Below are positions 51,333-60,446 of a stretch of DNA of 64,000 bases, piece by piece. The notes beneath the pieces are model-generated. The model had not been told where the DNA came from. It worked only from the letters and a program-made list of their open reading frames with translations, and searched no databases. The stretch's first letter is position 1; every line of letters begins with the position of its first letter. Source of the stretch: Hyphococcus sp039180625 (lineage in GTDB: Bacteria; Pseudomonadota; Alphaproteobacteria; Caulobacterales; Parvularculaceae); contig JBCDDE010000004.1 in assembly GCA_039180625.1 (NCBI GenBank), forward strand, positions 124,001-188,000, read 5' to 3'. A program made the position numbers and the translations under genes.

Positions 51333-53077
51333 TTTGATGTTGCTGCAGCCGAAGCTTCATTCGCTTCACTGGTCAAACCGTCTTCAAGCTTTTCATTAAT
51401 CTGATTGGTGAGTTCTTCATCAGGCTCCAGCTCCAGCACACGGCGCCACTGATAGCGCGCTTCAATTGGCCGATCCAACCGCCAGTAAACATCGCCAAGA
51501 TGATCCGTTATGGTCGGGTCCCCAGGCTCAATGGAGGCTGCTTGTTCAAGATAACCGACAGCTTCAGTATAATTCCCAAGCTGATAATGGGCCCAGCCGA
51601 GGCTGTCGATAATGGCGCCGGAGTTCGGCTCAATCGCCACCGCTTTTTCAATCAGATCAAATGCTTTTTCCAGGTTTTCACCGCGCTCCGCCCACGAATA
51701 ACCGAGATAATTGAGCGCCGTGGCTTCTTCTGGCGCAATCTCAACAGCGCGTACAAGATCAGCCTCCGCCCGCTTCCATTCATTAATTTCAAGCAGAGAC
51801 GCCGCGCGCGTCAGATAATATCGCCACGCCGTTGTTTGCGGTTGCGGCGGTAGTGTCTCGATAACGCTGTTCATGACTGCCACTGTGTCCGCATGGCGAT
51901 CCTGCGACGCGTATAAACCGGCCAGCGAAAGTCGCGCGTCGCGAGCATTGGGTTGTCGACGAATAAGCGTTCGCAGCGCGGCGATCGCCTCATCGGTGCG
52001 TTCCTGCGCAGCATAAGCGCCCGCGATTTCGATGCGCGCCTGTTCGTAATAGGGAGTGTCAGGCTCAACCATACTCAGTAGGGCAATGGCTTGTTCGTGA
52101 TCGCCATAGAGGTTCAAAATTGAGCCTGCAAAGCGTTGCGCATCATCAAGATCAGGATCCAGGTAAAGCGCGAGCCGCGTCATGGCTAAGGGTAAGTTGT
52201 AGTCAGCCTCGCCCACACGAAAACCTGCGCGCTCTGCGGCCTGGCGGCGCTCATACGCATCCTGCAATATGCCGCTTGCAAGAGAGTAGAGCGCAAGCGT
52301 GGCGCCTTCGGACGGCGAGACCGTGCGCGAACCTGTCCGTATTCGGCCCGCATCAAGACGCGCCAGTCCGGTCCGTCCAGCAAAACGGCCAAGTCCGTCC
52401 TGTGAGGCGAGCAATTCGTAGTAATCGCGGATCGACTTATCGTCGCCCTGTCTTTCCAAAAATTCTCCGTAGGCGTCAATTTCAGCAGAACCGCTGAACG
52501 CCATAACGGAAAGCTGGTATGCGCTTCGCGCTTCGTCAGGACGCTGCAGGTTCTCTGCGAGCAACGCCGCATGAAGCGGATAAAATCCCCTATATTCCTC
52601 TCCTGGAATACCGCGCAGCTTGGTCAGCGCGGTATCGTCGCCGTCTTTGCCTGCAATCGCCCAGACTTCAATCAAATTTGCAGCGGGCGCCGGAAATCCG
52701 TCTTCTCGCGCAGCGCTGACAATGCGAATTGCACGCGCATAGTCGCCTGCTTTCAAGGCTTTGGCCGCAAGCGCGCCTTTAGCAAAACCGCCATCGCCGG
52801 CATTCGGGTCTTTCGCCATGACTTCGGCGATAGCCATCGCCTCGTCATATTTTCCGGCGGCAAGATCGAAAAAGAAAGCGGTGCGTCGGATTTCAACCGA
52901 TCCCGGCGCTTGCTGACGGGCTTTGGAGAAAGAGCTGGCGGCACCATATACATCATTCGTATGCGCTGCAAATCGCGCAGACAAATAGTCGCCAACGACA
53001 CTTTCATCCGCAGGCGCAGATACGCAAGCCGCGAGACCAACGAAAGCGGCGCTCAAAGTTATGCTTCTAAACAACAA
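51329..53077 (-). CDS. TPR-repeat lipoprotein
   Basis: A 582-residue envelope protein beginning with a lipoprotein signal (MLFRSITLSAAFVGLAACVS, Cys18). The rest is a chain of tetratricopeptide repeats; clear ones lie in the C-terminal half (IAALRTLIRRQPNARDARLSLAGLY; ATALNYLGYSWAERGENLEKAFD; SLGWAHYQLGNYTEAVGYLE; HLGDVYWRLDRPIEARYQW). Likely a scaffold at the inner face of the outer membrane. It precedes ispE with a 4-bp overlap; a similar TPR gene upstream of ispE is common in alphaproteobacteria. The ETF-quinone oxidoreductase gene stops 27 bp upstream. Confidence 0.9.
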   Translation of the reverse strand: MLFRSITLSAAFVGLAACVSAPADESVVGDYLSARFAAHTNDVYGAASSFSKARQQAPGSVEIRRTAFFFDLAAGKYDEAMAIAEVMAKDPNAGDGGFAKGALAAKALKAGDYARAIRIVSAAREDGFPAPAANLIEVWAIAGKDGDDTALTKLRGIPGEEYRGFYPLHAALLAENLQRPDEARSAYQLSVMAFSGSAEIDAYGEFLERQGDDKSIRDYYELLASQDGLGRFAGRTGLARLDAGRIRTGSRTVSPSEGATLALYSLASGILQDAYERRQAAERAGFRVGEADYNLPLAMTRLALYLDPDLDDAQRFAGSILNLYGDHEQAIALLSMVEPDTPYYEQARIEIAGAYAAQERTDEAIAALRTLIRRQPNARDARLSLAGLYASQDRHADTVAVMNSVIETLPPQPQTTAWRYYLTRAASLLEINEWKRAEADLVRAVEIAPEEATALNYLGYSWAERGENLEKAFDLIEKAVAIEPNSGAIIDSLGWAHYQLGNYTEAVGYLEQAASIEPGDPTITDHLGDVYWRLDRPIEARYQWRRVLELEPDEELTNQINEKLEDGLTSEANEASAAATSK

Positions 53078-53104
53078 AGGTTTTGTCCCTGATCGGTTGC
53101 AACC

Positions 53105-54784
53105 CTACATATTCGGGTAATTTGGCCCGCCGCCGCCTTCCGGCGTTGTCCATACGATGTTCTGTGACGGGTCTTTGATGTCGCATGTTTTACAGTGCAC
53201 ACAGTTCTGGGCGTTGATCTGAAACTTCGGATCTGCTCCGCCCTCTTCGGTTACGACTTCATAGACCCCCGCCGGACAATAGCGCTGCGCAGGTTCAGCG
53301 TATACAGGCAGATTTACGCTGATCGGAATTGAGGGATCCTTAAGTTTCAAATGCGAGGGCTGATCTTCCTCGTGGTTTGTCGCCGCGAAGGCGACATTTG
53401 TCAGACGGTCAAAACTAATTTCGCCGTCAGGTTTCGGATAGTCGATTTTCTTATGGTTTTCAGCCGGTTCGGTCGCTTCTGCATCAGTCTTGCCATGCCC
53501 GAGCGTGCCAAAAAGCGAAAGGCTGCCGATTGAATTTGTCCACAAATCCAGACCGGACAAGGAGATGCCGCCAAGGACGGTGCCGTAGCGCGACCACAAT
53601 GGTTTCGCGTTCCGCGCCATTTTCAATTCCGCTTTCACGTCTGAGGCGTCATAGGCCGCTTGATAGTCTTGAAGCACATCGCCTTCGCGGCCGGCGGCAA
53701 TAGCGTCAAAAGCCGCTTCCGCCGCCATCATGCCGGTCAGCATTGCGTTATGGTTGCCCTTGATCCTGGGCACATTCACAAAGCCTGCGGAGCATCCAAT
53801 TAATGCGCCGCCCGGAAAAGCCAGCTTCGGAACAGACTGATAGCCGCCCTCGGTAATCGCGCGGCTGCCGTAGGCAATCCGCTTGCCGCCTTCAAGAAGC
53901 TCGGCGATATCAGGATGCGTCTTGAACTTTTGAAACTCCCCATACGGATAAATATAGGGATTTTTATAGTTGAGGTGAACAACAAAACCAAGCGCGATCG
54001 TATTGTCGCTGTAGTGATAGCAAAACGAGCCGCCGCCAGTATCGTTATTGAGCGGCCAGCCGAATGTATGCTGGACATGCCCTGGTTTCGATTTCGCGGG
54101 ATCTATTTCCCACAACTCTTTCAGACCTATGCCGTATTTTTGCGGCTCTGAATCCGCATCAAGTTCGAAACGCTCGATGATCTGTTTTGAAAGGGAGCCG
54201 CGCACGCCCTCTGCAAACAATACATATTTGCCTACAAGCTCCATGCCGGGCTCGTAGCTGTCTCGCTTCTCGCCATCTTTTCCAATTCCCATTTCGCCCA
54301 CCACAACGCCGTGCACGGAGCCGTCGTCGCGAGTGAGGACGGTTGAAGCCGCCATTCCGGGATAGATCTCAACCCCCAGACTTTCCGCATTTTCCGCAAG
54401 CCAACGACAGACATTGCCCATCGATACGATGTAGCAACCATGATTTTTCACCATAGGGGGCATGGCGAACACAGGGAGCGACAACGAGCCTGACGGCCCG
54501 AAAACCTTGAAACTCTCAGATGCGACCGGCGTATCGACTGGCGCGTTGGGCATTGAACGCCAATCCGGCAACAACCGATCCAGTCCGACCGGGTCGAGCA
54601 CAGCGCCTGATAGGATATGGGCCCCTACTTCTGATCCCTTTTCAACAATGACGACATTGATATCGCCGCCGTTTTTTGCCGCCATCTGTTTGAGCCGGAT
54701 CGCAGCCGACAGTCCGGCAGGCCCGGCGCCGACAATGACAACATCAAATTCCATGGATTCCCGTTGAGGCGCTTCATTTTCCAT
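53105..54784 (-). CDS. electron transfer flavoprotein-ubiquinone oxidoreductase
   Basis: A 559-residue membrane-associated flavoprotein that takes electrons from ETF and reduces quinone, linking acyl-CoA dehydrogenases to respiration. FAD-binding DVVIVGAGPAGLSAAIRLKQ, quinone/UQ-binding middle segment, and the C-terminal 4Fe-4S motif CPAGVYEV ... NAQNCVHCKTCDIKDPSQNI. The likely start is either the first ATG or the second, ten codons later (MEFDVVIVG). Functionally it complements the acyl-CoA operon at 8.5-13.8 kb. Divergent to the UDG-like gene. Confidence 0.96.
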   Translation of the reverse strand: MENEAPQRESMEFDVVIVGAGPAGLSAAIRLKQMAAKNGGDINVVIVEKGSEVGAHILSGAVLDPVGLDRLLPDWRSMPNAPVDTPVASESFKVFGPSGSLSLPVFAMPPMVKNHGCYIVSMGNVCRWLAENAESLGVEIYPGMAASTVLTRDDGSVHGVVVGEMGIGKDGEKRDSYEPGMELVGKYVLFAEGVRGSLSKQIIERFELDADSEPQKYGIGLKELWEIDPAKSKPGHVQHTFGWPLNNDTGGGSFCYHYSDNTIALGFVVHLNYKNPYIYPYGEFQKFKTHPDIAELLEGGKRIAYGSRAITEGGYQSVPKLAFPGGALIGCSAGFVNVPRIKGNHNAMLTGMMAAEAAFDAIAAGREGDVLQDYQAAYDASDVKAELKMARNAKPLWSRYGTVLGGISLSGLDLWTNSIGSLSLFGTLGHGKTDAEATEPAENHKKIDYPKPDGEISFDRLTNVAFAATNHEEDQPSHLKLKDPSIPISVNLPVYAEPAQRYCPAGVYEVVTEEGGADPKFQINAQNCVHCKTCDIKDPSQNIVWTTPEGGGGPNYPNM

Positions 54785-54935
54785 GAGGATTTCTTTCTCT
54801 CTCTTTTTGTATCCAGCTTGCCAGGATCGAAATCACGCCGCTTGTGACAAAATTCAAGATAAAAGACCATGTCGCGCGGCGCCGCGGCAAGTTGGGTCTT
54901 CTTCACGAGGCGGCGATCCGGTTAGACTGTTCGCC

Positions 54936-55751
54936 ATGGTCGATGCTGAGCAACAGGCGGCAAAAGCGCTGCTCCGATGGTACGCGGACATGGGCGTAGA
55001 AGAGTGCGTGGGCTCCTCGCCCGCTGATTTCTATGCCTGGGGAGGCGCGGCCGCCACAGCGCCAGAACCGTTTCGGCTGCAAAAACAATCAACGCCGGTG
55101 AGAGTTTTCAAACCCAGCGGACAGGACGCCGAGACACCGCCCGCCGATGAAGCGATTGCTGCCGCTCAACAAGCCGCCCAAAAATGCCAATCCTTTCAAG
55201 AGCTTGAGGCTGCCGTGCTGGCATTCGACGGATGCCCGCTGAAAGCGGGCGCCACGAAAACCGTATTTGCCGACGGCGTCCCCGGCGCAGACCTTCTTGT
55301 TATTGGCGAAGGCCCCGGGCGCGATGAGGACAGAATTGGGAAACCTTTCGTCGGACGCGCGGGGCGCCTTCTTGATAAAATGCTCGCGTCAATCGGGCGG
55401 TCTCGATTGGAAAATGTCCTGATTTCAAACGTCGTATATTGGCGCCCGCCCGGAAACCGCACGCCAACGCCGGTAGAAACTGCAATCTGTCGCCCGTTTG
55501 TAGATCGGCTGATCGAAATTACCGCTCCCAAAGTTGTTCTGCTCGCGGGCGGCGCGCCATTAACGGCGCTGCTTGACGTCACCGGAATTATGCGCGCGCG
55601 CGGCGTCTGGCGTGACTTGGAGACTGCATCCGGCCACCGAACACCGGCATTGCCTATCTTCCATCCGGCATTTCTTTTGCGTCAACCGGCAAACAAGCGC
55701 CTGGCCTGGGCGGATTTGCAGACCCTGGCGGCGAGATTAACAGATGATTAA
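54936..55751 (+). CDS. uracil-DNA glycosylase family 4-like protein
   Basis: A 271-residue protein of the uracil-DNA glycosylase superfamily, family 4/5 type. Motif A is GEGPGRDEDRIGKPFVGRAG, the NVVYWRPPGNRTP segment follows, and motif B is FHPAFLLRQPANKR. Of the four cysteines that bind the 4Fe-4S cluster in family 4, only those in FDGCPLK and AICRPF are visible; the other two positions hold Phe and Trp. The N-terminal 90 residues are variable. I set the start at 54936 (MVDAEQQAAKALLRWYADMG). Excision of uracil is likely; cluster binding is doubtful. Confidence 0.87.
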   Translation: MVDAEQQAAKALLRWYADMGVEECVGSSPADFYAWGGAAATAPEPFRLQKQSTPVRVFKPSGQDAETPPADEAIAAAQQAAQKCQSFQELEAAVLAFDGCPLKAGATKTVFADGVPGADLLVIGEGPGRDEDRIGKPFVGRAGRLLDKMLASIGRSRLENVLISNVVYWRPPGNRTPTPVETAICRPFVDRLIEITAPKVVLLAGGAPLTALLDVTGIMRARGVWRDLETASGHRTPALPIFHPAFLLRQPANKRLAWADLQTLAARLTDD

Positions 55752-55877
55752 CCGTATTTAATTCAACGTTTGTAAGGTTCATTTGCAAAGCTGGGGTTCC
55801 AAGGCAGTCAACAAGGCGAACGCGTTGCCGCATCTCCGCGGCGCGCCACATTTTTGCCGAATGGCGAGAGACAATTG

Positions 55878-57623
55878 ATGACAATGATGAGAACATTTCT
55901 TTTTGCCGCCGCCGCATTCATCTCGGCGACGAGCGTGTCATTCGCGCAATTTCAGTCAACACAGCCTGACCCGGCGCAACCGCTTTCGGTTTTGAGCGAA
56001 GCCGATACTGCTCTGTATAAAGAGATTTTTGACCTGCAGGAACATGGTCAATGGGGCGAAGCGGATCAGAAGATTTCCGCTGTCGAAAATGACATCCTGA
56101 TGGGCTATGTTCAGTATCAGCGATACATGCACCCCACAGCGTATCGATCCAAATTCTCCGAATTAAAACGCTGGATGGCTTATTACGCCGATCATCCGGA
56201 AGCGAACAAAATTTATAGCCTTGCTCGCAAACGCCGCCCAAAAGGCGCTTCCAATCCGGTGCGTCCTGTTTCGCGCAAATGGCGCCCTGCTCCGGATAAA
56301 GAACTGCATCCTGTGCTTCAGGCCGATTATGACCGCACCAGTGGACCGCGTTTGCGCCAAATCGAAGGGCGTGTGCGCTTTCTCTCTAACAAAAATCGCG
56401 CCCTCACCGCTTTGAAGGAAATCACCGCCCATGAGCGTCGCGGAACGATCACCGAACGCCAGTTTGATCGCATGCGTTCCTGGATTGCGGCCAGCCTCTA
56501 TTATCAAGGCTATGTCGACAAAGCGAAAGAGATTGCCAACGCCGCCGCAGCGAACGGCGACACAGGCGTTCTCGCCTATTGGATTTCAGGCCTGATCGCT
56601 TACCGCGAAGGCAACATGAAAGATGCGCACGAATTATTTGAAGCAATGGCGGCTGTCGCATACCAGGAAAATTCTTTGCGCGCCGCTGCAGGATTTTGGG
56701 CGGCGCGCACAGCACTGGCGGCCGGCGAACTTGCTGATGTTGCGCCCAATCTTGAAATCGCCGCCGAGTTTCCCTTTGAGTTTTACGGTCAGTTGGCCCT
56801 CGCTCAGCTTGGCCGCGACTACGACTATGATTGGGATGCGCCGATCGTAACGGAAGACGGTCTTCAAGACCTGATTGAAGCCGCCCCTCGCGTCGAGCGG
56901 GCAATTGCTTTGGCGCAGGTTGGCCGCAACATTGAAGCTGACCTCGAATTGCGCTGGGCGAACGGCTCAATCCCGCCGGAGCGCGATTATGATTTGCTAG
57001 CGGTCGCCCAAGCGCTGCATATGCCCGCCGCCCAGATCGATATCGCGCTTGCCGGGAACGCAAGCTATCTCCAGCCTGGGCTTTTCCCGATCCCGGATTA
57101 TGCACCGGAAAACGGTTTTCAGATCGATCGGGCGCTGCTTTTTGCACTGATGCGCCAGGAGTCGAAATTTAAAACCGAGGCGACAAGCCGTGTCGGCGCT
57201 CGCGGTTTAATGCAGCTGATGCCGCGCACGGCCAGTTATGTTGCGAAAGACCGGTCGCTGCGCCGTCGCGGCTCAAACGGGCGTGACCGCCTGTATGATC
57301 CAGGATTTAATCTGCGTCTCGGGCAATCCTATGTGGGGTATTTAATTGACGGCGCTGCTGGCGGCGATCTTTTTCACATGGCGGCTGCCTATAATGGCGG
57401 CCCAGGCAATTTGCGCCGCTGGAAACGCGCCGTCGATATCGAAGATCCGTTGTTGTTTATCGAAAGCATCCCAAATCGAGAGAGCCGCGATTTCGTTGAA
57501 CACGTACTGACGAATTTCTGGGTTTACCGTGCACGGCTTGGACAATCAGCGCCCTCGCGCGACCGCGTCGCCGCAGGCGATCTGCCGCTATACGAAGCGC
57601 TGGACCAGATAGCAGGCGAGTAA
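55878..57623 (+). CDS. lytic murein transglycosylase (Slt-type)
   Basis: A 581-residue periplasmic peptidoglycan-cleaving enzyme. Signal peptide MTMMRTFLFAAAAFISATSVSFAQ; a superhelical region of about 400 residues; then the SLT catalytic domain with FALMRQESKFKTEATSRVGARGLMQLMPRTA (catalytic Glu428) and HMAAAYNGGPGNLRRW. It releases 1,6-anhydromuropeptides from the glycan. The start at 55878 follows a GAGAGA sequence; an earlier ATG in the same frame lacks a signal peptide. It is a lone gene. Confidence 0.93.
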   Translation: MTMMRTFLFAAAAFISATSVSFAQFQSTQPDPAQPLSVLSEADTALYKEIFDLQEHGQWGEADQKISAVENDILMGYVQYQRYMHPTAYRSKFSELKRWMAYYADHPEANKIYSLARKRRPKGASNPVRPVSRKWRPAPDKELHPVLQADYDRTSGPRLRQIEGRVRFLSNKNRALTALKEITAHERRGTITERQFDRMRSWIAASLYYQGYVDKAKEIANAAAANGDTGVLAYWISGLIAYREGNMKDAHELFEAMAAVAYQENSLRAAAGFWAARTALAAGELADVAPNLEIAAEFPFEFYGQLALAQLGRDYDYDWDAPIVTEDGLQDLIEAAPRVERAIALAQVGRNIEADLELRWANGSIPPERDYDLLAVAQALHMPAAQIDIALAGNASYLQPGLFPIPDYAPENGFQIDRALLFALMRQESKFKTEATSRVGARGLMQLMPRTASYVAKDRSLRRRGSNGRDRLYDPGFNLRLGQSYVGYLIDGAAGGDLFHMAAAYNGGPGNLRRWKRAVDIEDPLLFIESIPNRESRDFVEHVLTNFWVYRARLGQSAPSRDRVAAGDLPLYEALDQIAGE

Positions 57624-57753
57624 TCGTATATTTTTTGAATTACCGCCGAATAGCACGAATAGGTTTTGCTATCGCGACCAAACCATCGCGATCAGCAAAC
57701 CAGTAAGTTTGTATGCTGTTTATTTCTTTTGATCAGACGCATATGCGTCAGCA

Positions 57754-58674
57754 TTACCGTTCTTCAAGAATAATGCTGGCGCGCTTTTTCACGACTTTGC
57801 GCATAGTTTGAATGATGGCGTCATGCGCTTCGGATTTCTGGGCCGATTTTCTCCAGGCCAGACCAATCGACCGATAAACCGACATTTTTTTCTGTGGCAG
57901 GGCGACAACATCAGACTGACTGCGTTGTACTTCTGACTCAACGTACAAAGCCGGCAACAATGTCACTCCGAGCCCCATGCCGACCATCTGGCGCAACGCA
58001 TCAAGGCTCGTTCCCTCATAGTCGCGGAGCAGATTTGCGCCATGCTGTTCGCAAAGCTGTACGACTTGATCATGAAGATGATAGCGCGGGCTAAGCGTGA
58101 GAACGTCCCTGCCTTTAAGGTCCTTCGGCGAGAAGTGAGACTGAGAAGCCAGCGGATCATCAGCGGCTACGGCGAGAAAAAGAGGCTCACGGAATAAACG
58201 CGTCCACGCAAAATCGAAATTCTTGATGGGAAATTGCGCCAGAATAAGATCGTGCACGCCTGTTGAAAGACCGTTTTCAACATCAAGCGGCGCCCCTTCA
58301 GTGATAAAAAGTCGCAAATCCGGAAACTCCGCATGCAGTTTTTTTACGACAGGCGGCAGTATGTAAGGCCCCAGCGTCGCTTTGACGCCAAGCTTAAGAA
58401 CGCCGGAAAGCGGACCTTGTTGCGCAATGCTCGACAACGCATCAACACGGTCAACAATACCAATTGCCGCTTCCAGAAACTTTCGCCCGACTGGAGTGAA
58501 AACAACGCCGCTTGCGCTGCGTTCGACAAGCTGTGCGCCTACAGAATTTTCAAGTGCATTGATCTGCGCGCTCAATGAGGGCTGTGTGACACCTCGCCGC
58601 AGCGCGGCTTTTCGAAAACTGCCCGCGTTTGAAAGATCAATAAGGTAGCGAAGTTGTCGGAAAGAAACGTCCAT
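57754..58674 (-). CDS. OxyR-like LysR-type regulator lacking peroxidatic Cys
   Basis: A 306-residue LysR-type regulator. N-terminal winged helix (MDVSFRQLRYLIDLSNAGSFRKAALRRGVTQPSLSAQI) and an effector domain of the OxyR branch (TLGPYILPPVVKKLHAEFPDL; GTSLDALRQMVGMGLGVTLLPALYV). Aligned with E. coli OxyR, the position of Cys199 (GHCLRDQ) is histidine (YHLHDQ), while Cys208 is kept (VVQLC). Classical disulfide sensing of peroxide would not work. The start at 58674 fits the family; the frame is open 36 codons further. A perfect ATAG-N7-CTAT box lies 30 bp upstream, between this gene and a divergent small secreted protein gene. Confidence 0.88.
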   Translation of the reverse strand: MDVSFRQLRYLIDLSNAGSFRKAALRRGVTQPSLSAQINALENSVGAQLVERSASGVVFTPVGRKFLEAAIGIVDRVDALSSIAQQGPLSGVLKLGVKATLGPYILPPVVKKLHAEFPDLRLFITEGAPLDVENGLSTGVHDLILAQFPIKNFDFAWTRLFREPLFLAVAADDPLASQSHFSPKDLKGRDVLTLSPRYHLHDQVVQLCEQHGANLLRDYEGTSLDALRQMVGMGLGVTLLPALYVESEVQRSQSDVVALPQKKMSVYRSIGLAWRKSAQKSEAHDAIIQTMRKVVKKRASIILEER

Positions 58675-58703
58675 ATGCGCTGTATCCGCCCTTTTTCTAG
58701 GTA

Positions 58704-58718
58704 ATAGGAAAAAACTAT
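58704..58718. promoter_or_regulatory. OxyR-type box ATAG-N7-CTAT
   Basis: A perfect 15-bp inverted motif (ATAG, GAAAAAA, CTAT), the half of the alphaproteobacterial OxyR operator and a T-N11-A LysR motif. It sits in the 119-bp gap between the divergent OxyR-like gene and the small secreted protein gene, as expected for autoregulation. A second half-box with 7-bp spacing is degenerate. Confidence 0.55.
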
Positions 58719-58793
58719 CACTGTTTAAGTGAATATCGCAATTCCCTTTGCGGTTGGCGACGCTTATCTCTTCGCCAAGCAAGGAGGCTTGAA

Positions 58794-59150
58794 ATGTTAC
58801 GATCCGTATCTGCTATTGCTATCGCCGCATCGATTGTTTGGGCCGCTCCGGTTAAGGCGGAAAATACCCCGGCGCCGCATGGTCCGGCCATCATCCTTGC
58901 TCAATTCGGCCCTGCCGAAACGCTTTCGGCAACCATAGAACAATCAATTCGATGGAATCGTCACGCGCCCGGTGAGAAAAAGCCGGTCACGACGAAGGGG
59001 CCTCATGCAGACCCGTCGCCCAGCCCCTCCCTTCTGTATGAGGCCCCCCCTCAACCTTCAGCCCCCCATCCAATCTCTACAACCAGCGAGCAGATGTGGA
59101 ATTCAGCAGAGGATATAAAGTACGTCGATTTTTTTAAAGCGCATCGCTAA
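58794..59150 (+). CDS. small secreted protein, unknown function
   Basis: A 118-residue protein with a clear signal peptide (MLRSVSAIAIAASIVWAAPVKAE) and a perfect AAGGAGG ribosome binding site 7 bases before the ATG, so it should be well translated. The mature part is Pro/Ser-rich (HADPSPSPSLLYEAPPQPS) with few hydrophobic residues. No family recognised. It is divergent to the OxyR-like gene and followed directly by a second small gene; the three may be one regulated unit. Confidence 0.7.
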   Translation: MLRSVSAIAIAASIVWAAPVKAENTPAPHGPAIILAQFGPAETLSATIEQSIRWNRHAPGEKKPVTTKGPHADPSPSPSLLYEAPPQPSAPHPISTTSEQMWNSAEDIKYVDFFKAHR

Positions 59151-59429
59151 ATGCGCCGCGAAACCGAGATACTAGATTGGTTTGTTGAATTTTTAGAGAG
59201 CAACAGGGAAGCTCTAAAACGCACCGAAAAATCCAAGGAAATGCGCCGCCGTCTCTGCAATATGCTGGAGATTGCCGACAAGGCGCGACAAACAATTATT
59301 TCCGCTGAAGAATCAGAGATGACGCAAATCGAACTGAACGATAAGCGCGCTGCTGAAGCGCACCTCAAAGAGGTGATCATAAAGCTGTCAAACGCTTTGG
59401 AAGAACTTCCTGTGGAGCATCTTGTTTGA
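59151..59429 (+). CDS. small charged helical protein, unknown function
   Basis: A 92-residue cytoplasmic protein rich in Glu, Lys, Arg and Leu (FVEFLESNREALKRTEKSKEMRRRLCNML at the start; IELNDKRAAEAHLKEVIIKLSNALEEL at the end), predicted almost wholly helical, possibly a coiled coil. Its ATG follows the TAA of the secreted protein gene immediately, so it is translationally linked. No family recognised. It ends 29 bp from the convergent tadC stop. Confidence 0.65.
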   Translation: MRRETEILDWFVEFLESNREALKRTEKSKEMRRRLCNMLEIADKARQTIISAEESEMTQIELNDKRAAEAHLKEVIIKLSNALEELPVEHLV

Positions 59430-59458
59430 TCGTGTCAGGATCAGTTTTTAACTAACGT

Positions 59459-60436
59459 TTATTCCAGCGCCATCACCTGCATGATCGCAGGACCGAGAAT
59501 AACTGCAAAAAGAACCGGCAGGAAAAAGCCGATCATAGGCACTGTCAGTTTCGGCGGCAGAGCAGCAGCCTTGCGTTCAGCTTCCTGCATCCGCATTTCA
59601 CGACTTTCGTTAGCCATCACGCGCAAGGATTGACCCAGCGGCGTACCGTATTTCTCTGACTGAACGAGCGCTGTTGTAACGCCTTTAACAACATCCAGAC
59701 CGGTTCGCTCAGTGAGATTAATATAGGCTTGTTTACGCTCCTGCAGATAAGAAAGCTCCGCAGTCGTGAGCCCCAGCTCTTCCGCAAGCTCAGGCGCATT
59801 TGGCCCAATCTCTTCAGCCACCTTTGTGAAGGCCGCTTCAATCGACATCCCGGATTCAACACAGATCAGCAATAGATCCAGCGCATCCGGCCAACCAAGC
59901 CGGATTGCCTGCTGGCGTTTTTTCACTGTGTTTGTGATGTAGATATTCGGCAAATAAAAGCCCGCGAAGAACCCCGCCATCGTTGCGAGCAGTCTGCCAA
60001 AACTGTCAAGCGAAAAGCCGTCGAGAAAATAAACATAGATACCGACCAGAGCCGCCATTACGAACGGCATCCCCAGCCGGGCAACCATGAAAAACATCAC
60101 AGCGCCCTGGCTGCGATATCCGGCCATTGTCAGTTTCTTTCGCGCGGCTTCTGCATCGAAGATCTCAAGCAATTTGAGATTCTCAACAAGCTCCTTGATG
60201 ACCCCGTCAGGCGAGGACTGTCGAAGCTTTGGCGACATCGCTTTTTTCGCAATCGCGTCGCGTTGCTTCTGACGCAGCGCTTCGCGATGTTGGCCGACAG
60301 ATTTCATCCGCTCGGCAAGCTTATCCTTAACCAGAAAAGGCTCAAGAACCGTATATGCCGTCGCTACCGCGGCGAGCGAAACAAGCACCGCGATCTGAAA
60401 TGTCCGGTCCGTAACAGCGTTGACGATTGCGTCCAT
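59459..60436 (-). CDS. tadC: Tad pilus inner-membrane platform protein TadC
   Basis: A 325-residue membrane protein with a type II secretion F domain (GLTTAELSYLQERKQAYINLTERTGLDVVKGVTTALVQ; GTPLGQSLRVMANESREMRMQEAERKAAALPPKL) between paired membrane helices. It is the second platform protein of the Flp pilus machine and follows tadB with a 10-bp gap. It is the last gene of the visible leftward tad operon (cpaE, cpaF, tadB, tadC). Confidence 0.92.
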   Translation of the reverse strand: MDAIVNAVTDRTFQIAVLVSLAAVATAYTVLEPFLVKDKLAERMKSVGQHREALRQKQRDAIAKKAMSPKLRQSSPDGVIKELVENLKLLEIFDAEAARKKLTMAGYRSQGAVMFFMVARLGMPFVMAALVGIYVYFLDGFSLDSFGRLLATMAGFFAGFYLPNIYITNTVKKRQQAIRLGWPDALDLLLICVESGMSIEAAFTKVAEEIGPNAPELAEELGLTTAELSYLQERKQAYINLTERTGLDVVKGVTTALVQSEKYGTPLGQSLRVMANESREMRMQEAERKAAALPPKLTVPMIGFFLPVLFAVILGPAIMQVMALE

Positions 60437-60446
60437 AGCCCCCTCG

